From Spongilla lacustris (Eukaryota; Porifera; Demospongiae; Spongillida; Spongillidae): 64,000 nt of DNA. The notes under the pieces are model-generated. The model did no database searches. It was given only the letters and a program-made list of their open reading frames with translations, and had not been told where the DNA came from. This document shows positions 1 through 11,940 of the stretch, one piece after another (the first letter of the stretch is position 1; each line of letters begins with the position of its first letter). The stretch is from assembly GCA_949361645.1 (NCBI GenBank), contig OX442430.1:8009542-8073541 (forward strand). The letters run 5' to 3'. Position numbers and translations under genes: made by a program.

Positions 1-3000
1 TCAGGGGGAGATGGAGGGACATCAGGGGGAGATGGAGGGACATCACGGGGAGATGGAGGGACACCAGGGGGAGATGGAGGGACATCAGGGGGAGATGGAG
101 GGACACCAGGGGGAGATGGAGGGACACCAGGGGGAGATGGAGGGACACCAGGGGGAGATGGAGGGACATCAGGGGGAGATGGAGGGACACCAGGGGGAGA
201 TGGAGGGACACCAGGGGGAGATGGAGGGACACCAGGGGGAGATAGAGGGACATCAGGGGGAGATGGAGGGACACCAGGGGGAGATGGAGGGACACCAGGG
301 GGAGATGGAGGGACATCAGGGGGAGATGGAGGGACACCAGGGGGAGATGGAGGGACATCAGGGGGAGATGGAGGGACATCAGGGGGAGATGGAGGGACAT
401 CAGGGGGAGATGGAGGGACATCAGGGGGAGATGGAGGGACACCAGGGGGAGATGGAGGGACATCAGGGGGAGATGGAGGGACATCAGGGGGAGATGGAGG
501 GACATCAGGGGGAGATGGAGGGACATCAGAGGGAGATGGAGGGACATCAGGGGGAGATGGAGGGACACCAGGGGGAGATGGAGGGACATCAGAGGGAGAT
601 GGAGGGACACCAGGGGGAGATGGAGGGACATCAGGGGGAGATGGAGGGACATCAGGGGGAGATGGAGGGACACCAGGGGGAGATGGAGGGACATCAGGGG
701 GAGATGGAGGGACATCAGAGGGAGATGGAGGGACATCAGGGGGAGATGGAGGGACATCAGGGGGAGATGGAGGGACATCAGGGGGAGATGGAGGGACATC
801 AGGGGGAGATGGAGGGACACCAGGGGGAGATGGAGGGACATCAGGGGGAGATGGAGGGACATCAGGGGGAGATGGAGGGACATCAGGGGGAGATGGAGGG
901 ACATCAGGGGGAGATGGAGGGACACCAGGGGGAGATGGAGGGACATCAGGGGGAGATGGAGGGACATCAGGGGGAGATGGAGGGACATCAGGGGGAGATG
1001 GAGGGACACCAGGGGGAGATGGAGGGACATCAGGGGGAGATGGAGGGACATCAGGGGGAGATGGAGGGACATCAGGGGGAGATGGAGGGACACCAGGGGA
1101 GGGACATCAGGGGGAGATGGAGGGACATCACGGGGAGATGGAGGGACATCAGGGGGAGATGGAGGGACATCAGGGGGAGATGGAGGGACATCAGGGGGAG
1201 ATGGAGGGACATCAGGGGGGAGATGGAGGGACACCAGGGGGAGATGGAGGGACATCAGGGGGAGATGGAGGGACATCACGGGGAGATGGAGGGACACCAG
1301 GGGGAGATGGAGGGACATCAGGGGGAGATGGAGGGACACCAGGGGGAGATGGAGGGACACCAGGGGGAGATGGAGGGACACCAGGGGGAGATGGAGGGAC
1401 ATCAGGGGGAGATGGAGGGACACCAGGGGGAGATGGAGGGACACCAGGGGGAGATGGAGGGACACCAGGGGGAGATAGAGGGACATCAGGGGGAGATGGA
1501 GGGACACCAGGGGGAGATGGAGGGACACCAGGGGGAGATGGAGGGACATCAGGGGGAGATGGAGGGACACCAGGGGGAGATGGAGGGACATCAGGGGGAG
1601 ATGGAGGGACATCAGGGGGAGATGGAGGGACATCAGGGGGAGATGGAGGGACATCAGGGGGAGATGGAGGGACACCAGGGGGAGATGGAGGGACATCAGG
1701 GGGAGATGGAGGGACATCAGGGGGAGATGGAGGGACATCAGGGGGAGATGGAGGGACATCAGAGGGAGATGGAGGGACATCAGGGGGAGATGGAGGGACA
1801 CCAGGGGGAGATGGAGGGACATCAGAGGGAGATGGAGGGACACCAGGGGGAGATGGAGGGACATCAGGGGGAGATGGAGGGACATCAGGGGGAGATGGAG
1901 GGACATCAGGGGGAGATGGAGGGACATCAGGGGGAGATGGAGGGACACCAGGGGGAGATGGAGGGACATCAGGGGGAGATGGAGGGACATCAGGGGGAGA
2001 TGGAGGGACATCAGGGGGAGATGGAGGGACACCAGGGGGAGATGGAGGGACATCAGGGGGAGATGGAGGGACATCAGGGGGAGATGGAGGGACATCAGGG
2101 GGAGATGGAGGGACACCAGGGGGAGATGGAGGGACATCAGGGAGAGATGGAGGGACATCAGGGGGAGATGGAGGGACACCAGGGGGAGATGGAGGGACAT
2201 CAGGGGGAGATGGAGGGACATCAGGGGGAGATGGAGGGACATCAGGGGGAGATGGAGGGACACCAGGGGGAGATGGAGGGACATCAGGGGGAGATGGAGG
2301 GACATCAGGGGGAGATGGAGGGACATCAGGGGGAGATGGAGGGACACCAGGGGAGGGACATCAGGGGGAGATGGAGGGACATCACGGGGAGATGGAGGGA
2401 CATCAGGGGGAGATGGAGGGACATCAGGGGGAGATGGAGGGACATCAGGGGGAGATGGAGGGACATCAGGGGGGAGATGGAGGGACACCAGGGGGAGATG
2501 GAGGGACATCAGGGGGAGATGGAGGGACATCACGGGGAGATGGAGGGACACCAGGGGGAGATGGAGGGACATCAGGGGGAGATGGAGGGACACCAGGGGG
2601 AGATGGAGGGACACCAGGGGGAGATGGAGGGACACCAGGGGGAGATGGAGGGACATCAGGGGGAGATGGAGGGACACCAGGGGGAGATGGAGGGACACCA
2701 GGGGGAGATGGAGGGACACCAGGGGGAGATAGAGGGACATCAGGGGGAGATGGAGGGACACCAGGGGGAGATGGAGGGACACCAGGGGGAGATGGAGGGA
2801 CATCAGGGGGAGATGGAGGGACACCAGGGGGAGATGGAGGGACATCAGGGGGAGATGGAGGGACATCAGGGGGAGATGGAGGGACATCAGGGGGAGATGG
2901 AGGGACATCAGGGGGAGATGGAGGGACACCAGGGGGAGATGGAGGGACATCAGGGGGAGATGGAGGGACATCAGGGGGAGATGGAGGGACATCAGGGGGA

Positions 3001-6000
3001 GATGGAGGGACATCAGAGGGAGATGGAGGGACATCAGGGGGAGATGGAGGGACACCAGGGGGAGATGGAGGGACATCAGAGGGAGATGGAGGGACACCAG
3101 GGGGAGATGGAGGGACATCAGGGGGAGATGGAGGGACATCAGGGGGAGATGGAGGGACACCAGGGGGAGATGGAGGGACATCAGGGGGAGATGGAGGGAC
3201 ATCAGAGGGAGATGGAGGGACATCAGGGGGAGATGGAGGGACATCAGGGGGAGATGGAGGGACATCAGGGGGAGATGGAGGGACATCAGGGGGAGATGGA
3301 GGGACACCAGGGGGAGATGGAGGGACATCAGGGGGAGATGGAGGGACATCAGGGGGAGATGGAGGGACATCAGGGGGAGATGGAGGGACATCAGGGGGAG
3401 ATGGAGGGACACCAGGGGGAGATGGAGGGACATCAGGGGGAGATGGAGGGACATCAGGGGGAGATGGAGGGACATCAGGGGGAGATGGAGGGACACCAGG
3501 GGGAGATGGAGGGACATCAGGGGGAGATGGAGGGACATCAGGGGGAGATGGAGGGACATCAGGGGGAGATGGAGGGACACCAGGGGAGGGACATCAGGGG
3601 GAGATGGAGGGACATCACGGGGAGATGGAGGGACATCAGGGGGAGATGGAGGGACATCAGGGGGAGATGGAGGGACATCAGGGGGAGATGGAGGGACATC
3701 AGGGGGGAGATGGAGGGACACCAGGGGGAGATGGAGGGACATCAGGGGGGAGATGGAGGGACATCAGGGGGAGATGGAGGGACACCAGGGGGAGATGGAG
3801 GGACATCAGGGGGGAGATGGAGGGACATCAGGGGGAGATGGAGGGACATCAGGGGGAGATGGAGGGACATCAGGGGGAGATGGAGGGACATCAGGGGGAG
3901 ATGGAGGGACATCAGGGGGAGATGGAGGGACACCAGGGGGAGATGGGGGGACATCAGGGGGAGATGGAGGGACACCTTGGGGAGATAGAGGGACACCAGG
4001 GGGAGATGGAGGGACATCAGGGGGAGATGGAGGGACATCAGGGGGAGATGGAGGGACATCACGGGGAGATGGAGGGACATCAGGGGGAGATGGAGGGACA
4101 TCAGGGGGAGATGGAGGGACATCAGGGGGAGATGGAGGGACATCAGGGGGAGATGGAGGGACATCAGGGGGAGATGGGGGGACATCAGGGGGAGATGGAG
4201 GGACATCAGGGGGAGATGGAGGGACATCAGGGGGAGATGGAGGGACATCAGGGGGAGATGGGGGGACATCAGGAGGAGATGGAGGGACATCAGGGGGAGA
4301 TGGAGGGACATCAGGGGGAGATGGAGGGACATCAGGGGGAGATGGAGGGACATCAGGGGGGAGATGGAGGGACATCAGGGGGAGATGGAGGGACATCAGG
4401 GGGAGATGGAGGGACACCAGGGGGAGATGGAGGGACATCAGGGGGAGATGGAGGGACACCAGGGGGAGATGGAGGGACATCAGCGGGAGATGGAGGGACA
4501 TCAGGGGGGAGATGGAGGGACATCAGGGGGAGATGGAGGGACATCAGGGGGAGATGGAGGGACATCAGGGGGAGATGGAGGGACATCAGGGGGAGATGGA
4601 GGGACACCAGGGGGGAGATGGAGGGACACCAGGGGGAGATGGAGGGACACCAGGGGGAGATGGAGGGACATCAGGGGGAGATGGAGGGACATCAGGGGGA
4701 GATGGAGGGACATCAGGGGGAGATGGAGGGACATCAGGGGGGAGATGGAGGGACATCAGGGGGAGATGGAGGGACATCAGGGGGAGATAAAGGGACATCA
4801 GGGGGAGATGGAGGGACACCAGGGGGAGATGGAGGGACATCAGGGGGAGATGGAGGGACACCAGGGGGAGATGGAGGGACATCAGGGGGAGATGGAGGGA
4901 CATCAGGGGGAGATGGAGGGACATCACGGGGAGATGGAGGGACACCAGGGGGAGATGGAGGGACATCAGGGGGAGATGGAGGGACATCAGGGGGAGATGG
5001 AGGGACATCAGGGGGAGATGGAGGGACATCAGGGGGAGATAAAGGGACATCAGGGGGGAGATGGAGGGACATCAGGGGGAGATGGAGGGACATCAGGGGG
5101 GAGATGGAGGGACATCAGGGGGAGATGGAGGGACATCAGGGGGAGATGGAGGGACATCAGGGGGAGATGGAGGGACATCAGGGGGAGATGGAGGGACATC
5201 AGGGGGAGATGGAGGGACATCAGGGGGGAGATGGAGGGACATCAGGGGGAGATGGAGGGACATCAGGGGGAGATGGAGGGACATCAGGGGGGAGATGGAG
5301 GGACATCAGGGGGGAGATGGAGGGACATCAGGGGGAGATGGAGGGACATCAGGGGGAGATGGAGGGACATCAGGGGGAGATGGAGGGACATCAGGGGGAG
5401 ATGGAGGGACATCAGGGGGGAGATGGAGGGACATCAGGGGGGAGATGGAGGGACATCAGGGGGAGATGGAGGGACATCAGGGGGAGATGGAGGGACATCA
5501 GGGGGAGATGGAGGGACATCAGGGGGAGATGGAGGGACATCAGGGGGAGATGGAGGGACATCAGGGGGAGATGGAGGGACACCAGGGGGAGATGGGGGGA
5601 CATCAGGGGGAGATGGAGGGACACCAGGGGGAGATGGAGGGACACCAGGGGGAGATGGGGGGACATCAGGGAGAGATGGAGGGACATCAGGGGGAGATGG
5701 AGGGACACCAGGGGGAGATGGAGGGACATCAGGGGGAGATGGAGGGACACCAGGGGGAGATGGAGGGACATCAGGGGGAGATGGAGGGACATCAGGGGGA
5801 GATGGAGGGACATCACGGGGAGATGGAGGGACACCAGGGGGAGATGGAGGGACATCAGGGGGAGATGGAGGGACATCAGGGGGAGATGGAGGGACATCAG
5901 GGGGAGATGGAGGGACATCAGGGGGAGATAAAGGGACATCAGGGGGGAGATGGAGGGACATCAGGGGGAGATGGAGGGACATCAGGGGGGAGATGGAGGG

Positions 6001-6883
6001 ACATCAGGGGGAGATGGAGGGACATCAGGGGGAGATGGAGGGACATCAGGGGGAGATGGAGGGACATCAGGGGGAGATGGAGGGACATCAGGGGGAGATG
6101 GAGGGACATCAGGGGGGAGATGGAGGGACATCAGGGGGAGATGGAGGGACATCAGGGGGAGATGGAGGGACATCAGGGGGGAGATGGAGGGACATCAGGG
6201 GGGAGATGGAGGGACATCAGGGGGAGATGGAGGGACATCAGGGGGAGATGGAGGGACATCAGGGGGAGATGGAGGGACATCAGGGGGAGATGGAGGGACA
6301 TCAGGGGGGAGATGGAGGGACATCAGGGGGGAGTTGGAGGGACATCAGGGGGAGATGGAGGGACATCAGGGGGAGATGGAGGGACATCAGGGGGAGATGG
6401 AGGGACATCAGGGGGAGATGGAGGGACATCAGGGGGAGATGGAGGGACATCAGGGGGAGATGGAGGGACACCAGGGGGAGATGGGGGGACATCAGGGGGA
6501 GATGGAGGGACACCAGGGGGAGATGGAGGGACACCAGGGGGAGATGGGGGGACATCAGGGAGAGATGGAGGGACATCAGGGGGAGATGGAGGGACACCAG
6601 GGGGAGATAAAGGGACATCAGGGGGGAGATGGAGGGACATCAGGGGGAGATGGAGGGACACCAGGGGGAGATGGAGGGACATCAGGGGGAGATGGAGGGA
6701 CATCAGGGGGAGATGGAGGGACATCAGGGGGGAGATGGAGGGACATCAGGGGGAGATGGAGGGACATCAGGGGGAGATGGAGGGACATCAGGGGGAGATG
6801 GAGGGACATCAGGGGGGAGATGGGGGGACACCAGGGGGAGATGGAGGGACATCAGGGAGAGATGGAGGGACACCACCTGGGAG
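1..6883. repeat. 21-bp GA-rich minisatellite with ~1.25 kb higher-order repeat
   Basis: The whole stretch is a tandem array of a 21-bp unit of the form agggggagatggagggacat plus c, with frequent a/c variation (acatc versus acacc) and occasional 22-bp units carrying an extra g. A diagnostic shortened unit (caccaggggagggacat) recurs at about 1091, 2345 and 3578, so the array is also organised in longer blocks of 1254 and 1233 bp, differing by exactly one unit. Because 21 is a multiple of three and the unit has no stop, all + frames stay open for kilobases and switch frame at the 22-bp units. These open frames are a by-product of the repeat, not a gene. The minus strand, which is the coding strand of the neighbouring LRR-Ig gene, is C/T-rich. 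Confidence 0.97.
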
Positions 6884-8590
6884 ACAATCCATAGTAGAGC
6901 ACCACAACTTTTGCCACGACCCTCTCAAACCCTTTTCATTTTTCAGCAATCTGATAGGGCTCATTGAGATTAGTTATTATGCACAGTTTCACTTTCGGAT
7001 ACACTTCGGTTAATTGACAATATTTTGTCAACTTCGTAAGCGCCACGAAATTTTGTGATCACTATGACTGTTTTGCAAAGCTACAGTAATGTGTCCATAA
7101 GGTTTTGATTGAAACTGTTACTAACACTAGAATGCACTCACCTCATGGGTGTACACATATGTATGTGTTGTGTGAAAACCTTAATAAACTTAATATTTTG
7201 ACTAGTTGTTTTACACTTCTCAAATTATCTCAAAACACCCCTATTCATTTCTCTATTTCAATTTAACCCCATGACAAGATAGGTTATGAAGTAGTTAATG
7301 CATTAAAATTAATTTTGGGTATCCGTTCCGCTAGTCAGTTATAAATTGATTTGTGTCAAAAACATTATGTTTCTTTGAGCTGCCGCTTGACCACAAAGTT
7401 TACACAGACGTAACGATGCTATTAAAACAGACGTAACTACGATAGAAGGGCGTAGCCCAAGTTGCAAAAGAACGGGAAGGTCACGTTGCACGCTGCGCTA
7501 CGATGCACTTTTAGCACGCATGACACTTCAATCCCGATACAACAATAGTAGCGCTCTATAAAGCATAGCAAAACTGTACGTGCCATATTTATACATGTGC
7601 ACAAAGGATCACACCATATGTGTAGTGCTGTAGCAACAAAAAAAAAAAAAAAACTAACTGCTCAGTCCAACTTGAAGGGCTCTTCGAGCGATACAGTATC
7701 ACTAAGCCTGTAGCAGTGGGGGTCATTGACCCCCACTGCTACAGGCTACAGGCTTAGTGATACTGTATCGCTCGAAGAGCCCTTCAAGTTGGACTGAGCA
7801 GTTAGTTTTTTTTTTTTTTTTTTGTTGCTACAGCACTACACATATGGTGTGATCCTTTGTGCACATGTATATGAGTAGATAAATATGGCACGTACAGTTT
7901 TGCTATGCTTTATAGAGCGCTACTATTGTTGTATCGGGATTGAAGTGTCATGCGTGCTAAAAGTGCATCGTAGCGCAGCGTGCAACGTGACCTTCTCGTT
8001 CTTTTGCAACTTGGGCTACGCCCTTCTATCGTAGTTACGTCTGTTTTAATAGCATCGTTACATCTGTGTAAACTTTGTGGTCAAGCGGCAGCTCAAAGAA
8101 ACATAATGTTTTTGACACAAATCAATTTATAACTTACTAGCGGAACGGAAACCCAAAATTAATTTTAATGCATTAACTACTTCATAACCTATCTTGTCAT
8201 GGGGTTAAATTGAAATAGAGAAATGAATAGGGGTGTTTTGAGATAATTTGAGAAGTGTAAAACAACTAGTCAAAATATTAAGTTTATTAAGGTTTTCACA
8301 CAACACATACATATGTGTACACCCATGAGGTGAGTGCATTCTAGTGTTAGTAACAGTTTCAATCAAAACCTTATGGACACATTACTGTAGCTTTGCAAAA
8401 CAGTCATAGTGATCACAAAATTTCGTGGCGCTTACGAAGTTGACAAAATATTGTCAATTAACCGAAGTGTATCCGAAAGTGAAACTGTGCATAATAACTA
8501 ATCTCAATGAGCCCTATCAGATTGCTGAAGAATGAAAAGGATTTGAGAGGGTCGTGGCAAAAGTTGTGGTGTTCTACTATGGATTGTCTC
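6884..8590. repeat. ~1.7 kb palindromic (foldback) insertion inside the minisatellite
   Basis: The left arm (about 6884-7726) and right arm (about 7727-8590) are reverse complements over almost their full length. Both ends read gacaatccatagtagagca or its close complement, and the centre folds at gtgggggtcattgaccccca. The arms are not identical: they differ by scattered substitutions, by the length of an A/T homopolymer (about 7638 versus 7807) and by a ~10-bp indel near 7870. The minisatellite on both sides runs in the same orientation, which argues for an inserted element rather than a fold-back assembly error. No open frame resembling a transposase is seen, so it is probably a non-autonomous foldback or large MITE. 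A clear target-site duplication could not be established because the flank is repetitive. Confidence 0.85.
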
Positions 8591-9066
8591 CAGGGGAGAT
8601 GGAGGGACATCAGGGGGAGATGGAGGGACACCAGGGGGAGATGGAGGGACATCAGGGGGAGATGGAGGGACACCAGGGGGAGATGGAGGGACATCAGGGG
8701 GAGATGGAGGGACATCAGGGGGAGATGGAGGGACATCAGGGGGAGATGGAGGGACATCACGGGGAGATGGAGGGACACCAGGGGGAGATGGAGGGACACC
8801 AGGGGGAGATGGAGGGACATCAGGGGGAGATGGAGGGACATCAGGGGGAGATGGGGGGACATCAGGGGGAGATGGAGGGACACCAGGGGGAGATGGAGGG
8901 ACATCAGGGGGAGATGGAGGGACATCAGGGGGAGATGGAGGGACATCAGGGGGAGATGGAGGGACATCAGGGGGAGATGGAGGGACATCAGGGGGAGATG
9001 GAGGGACATCAGGGGGAGATGGAGGGACACCAGGGGGAGATGGAGGGACATCAGGGGGAGATGGAT
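8591..9066. repeat. 21-bp minisatellite, right-hand portion
   Basis: This is the same 21-bp unit and orientation as the array at 1-6883, about 22 units. It resumes directly after the palindromic insertion and ends at about 9066, roughly 50 bp from the splice donor of the last visible Ig exon of the minus-strand gene. The array therefore lies in an intron of that gene, at least at this end. Confidence 0.95.
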
Positions 9067-9112
9067 GATATCATGCAAACAATTCATCAATGATTTGTGT
9101 TCTCATACTTAC

Positions 9113-11509
9113 TTGTCTGTACCACAGATGGCATGGCTGAGGCCACAGTAATGGAGGCTTGGTAGGCGGCCATTCCAGCTCTGTTCTCAGCTACACACAT
9201 GTACACACCGTTGTCCGATACGTTGGCCACTCGGATGTAGACAGACCTCGGGCTGACCATTACATCACTAGAGCTGAACAGCCGCACAGTGTCTTTGAAC
9301 CACGTCACTTTTGGTGGAGGTACACCATCAACCACACAGTCCAGTGCAACTGAAGCTCCCATGACAACCACAGTGCTAATGGGCGGGACAACGATTGTGG
9401 GTGGTACTGTATTAAGGGGGGAAGGGAACAGGAGCAGAAATAGTCACATGATGGTCATGTGATAAATCACCTGACCTGAGGTTGGTTCTATGATAATGGC
9501 CACACTGTATTGTATGACTCCTGCAAAGTTACGGGCCAGACATGTGTATGTGCCACTGTCCCCAGGTGTGGTGTTGTAGACCTGCAGGGCCTGTGTACTA
9601 GGGTACAGCAGAGGGCTGGTCAGCTGCCTATCATCCTTGAACCAGAGGATGTCTGGGTCTGGGTACCCATAGGCAGCACATGGTAGGGACAGCCTCCTCC
9701 CCTCTTGGAGGGTAATGGGGATGGGGATCTCGGTGAACTGAGGACTGACTGGGGAGGAGGGGAGTGGGAGGAGGGAGGAGGGAAAGGAATGGATATAGCT
9801 ATGTGGCAGTCAAATTAAGCGGCAATACCAGTCCATGGACCAATAGATAGCTTTTTATCTAGGCACTTCATTGAAGCAAATTTTTTTCAATGTTTAGCGC
9901 TTCAAGTTAAAAAATGATTATATTTTTCTGTGTTCCATTCCGTTCTTAAAATACACCATTTCTAGCGTTGTTTCCTTGTTCTACTGGGATTGAGTGAGCT
10001 TATAAACTAATATGATAAAAGTTGTTATGGATGTCTCATATGATTCCAGTGGAGGGAAAAAAAAAACCCTCATGAAATCCTAAAAATTGAGTTTAAATTT
10101 TTTTAAAAAGCCCTAAACAGTGGTAAAAACTTTGCTGCAAAATAATAAAGCTCATTTCCCTCCTCCCCAGACTCACCAGCCACATCCAGTTGGAAGGTTT
10201 TGTATGTGGTCCCATGTGTGTTGTTAGCTATGCATGCATAGGTCCCTGAGTCTGTTGACCTCAGCAGCTGTACCGTAAGGGTGTCCTCTGACACAGCAAT
10301 CCTTATAAGGTTACGGATCGGACCACCATTGAACATCCACACGAGGGAGGGGGGTGGGTCTCCCATGGCAACACAAACAAACTGTGCTGTACCAGTCTCT
10401 GGGATCAGCTGGGAGGAAGGTGTGGGAGATATGATGGAGGGAAGGACTGAGAGGAGGGGGGGAGGAGGAGGGGAGGGAGGAGGGGAGGGAGGAGGGGAGG
10501 AGGGAGGAGGAGGAGGAGGAGGAGGAGGAGGAGGGGAGGGAGGAGGGGAGGGAGGAGGGGAGGAGGGAGGAGGAGGAGGAGGAGGAGGAGGAGGGGAGGG
10601 AGGAGGGGAGGGAGGAGGAGGGGAGGGAGGAGGGGAGGGGAGGAGGGGAGGGGAGGAGGGGAGGAGGGGAGGGGAGGAGGGGAGGGAGGAGGGGAGGGAG
10701 GAGGGGAGGGGAGGAGGGGAGGGGAGAAAGATGAAGAAGAAAGGATAGGTTACTGGACATCTCCACATACTTTTACACACCCCGCTTACTTTTACACACC
10801 CTCCACATACCCTCCACATAGCCCCACCTACTAAGACACGCCCTCCACATAGCCCCGCCTACTAAGACACGCCCTCCACATAGCCCCGCCTACCTATGTC
10901 CATAACTGGCGCATGAACAGCCAGCACAGCTGTACTTGAGGAAGCCTCAGAGATGTTTGCCCCCCACACAGTACAGGTGTACTTCCCCCCATCACTGGGC
11001 CCCACATTGGTGATGATCAGCATTCCCATTGGTCGTATGGTCACATGATCTGAATCATTTAATGGGTTTCCATCAAATAACCACAGGAAGTTGGTGGGAG
11101 GGGCTCCGTGGTCTAAACAGGAGAACATCACTTGGCAGGATTCATTAACTGTAGTGTTGGGCGGGGCCACTGATGCCTGAGGTAGGACTGGAGAGGGGAA
11201 GGCGGAATGATATTATATGCATGTATGTATGTGTGTGTGTGTGCATGTATGTATGCATGTATGTATGTATGTAAGTATGTATGTATGTATGTATGTATGT
11301 ATGTATGTATGTGTATGTATGTATGCATATATGTACGTATGTGTATGTATGTATGTATGTATGTGTGTATGTATGTATGTATGTATGTATGTATGCATAT
11401 ATGTATGTATGTGTATGTATGTATGTATGTATGTGTGTATGTATGTATGTATGTATGTGTATGTATGTATGTATGTGTGTATGTATGTATGTATGTATGT
11501 GTGTATGTA

Positions 11510-11572
<63 letters not shown>

Positions 11573-11646
11573 ATGTATGTATGTATGTATGTATGTACGT
11601 ATGTGTATGTATGTATGTATGTATGTATGTATGTATGTATGTATGT

Positions 11647-11710
<64 letters not shown>

Positions 11711-11853
11711 ATGTATGTATGTATGTATGTATGTATGTATGTATGTATGTATGCATGTATGTATGTATGAATGTATGTATGTGTATGAATGTATGTATGT
11801 ATGTATATATGTGTGTATGTATGTATGTATGTGTGCATGTATGTATGTATGTA

Positions 11854-11940
<87 letters not shown>

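Noticed and set aside
11..7013. Very long open frames (MEGHQGE..., GGDGGTS..., RWRDIRG...)
   Set aside because: They arise because a 21-bp, stop-free unit is open in several frames. They switch frame at 22-bp units, are equally open in alternative frames, and have no gene context. Not called as genes.
6884..8590. Fold-back assembly artefact as explanation of the palindrome
   Set aside because: The flanking minisatellite keeps the same orientation on both sides and the arms carry independent small differences. Kept as a possible but less likely explanation.
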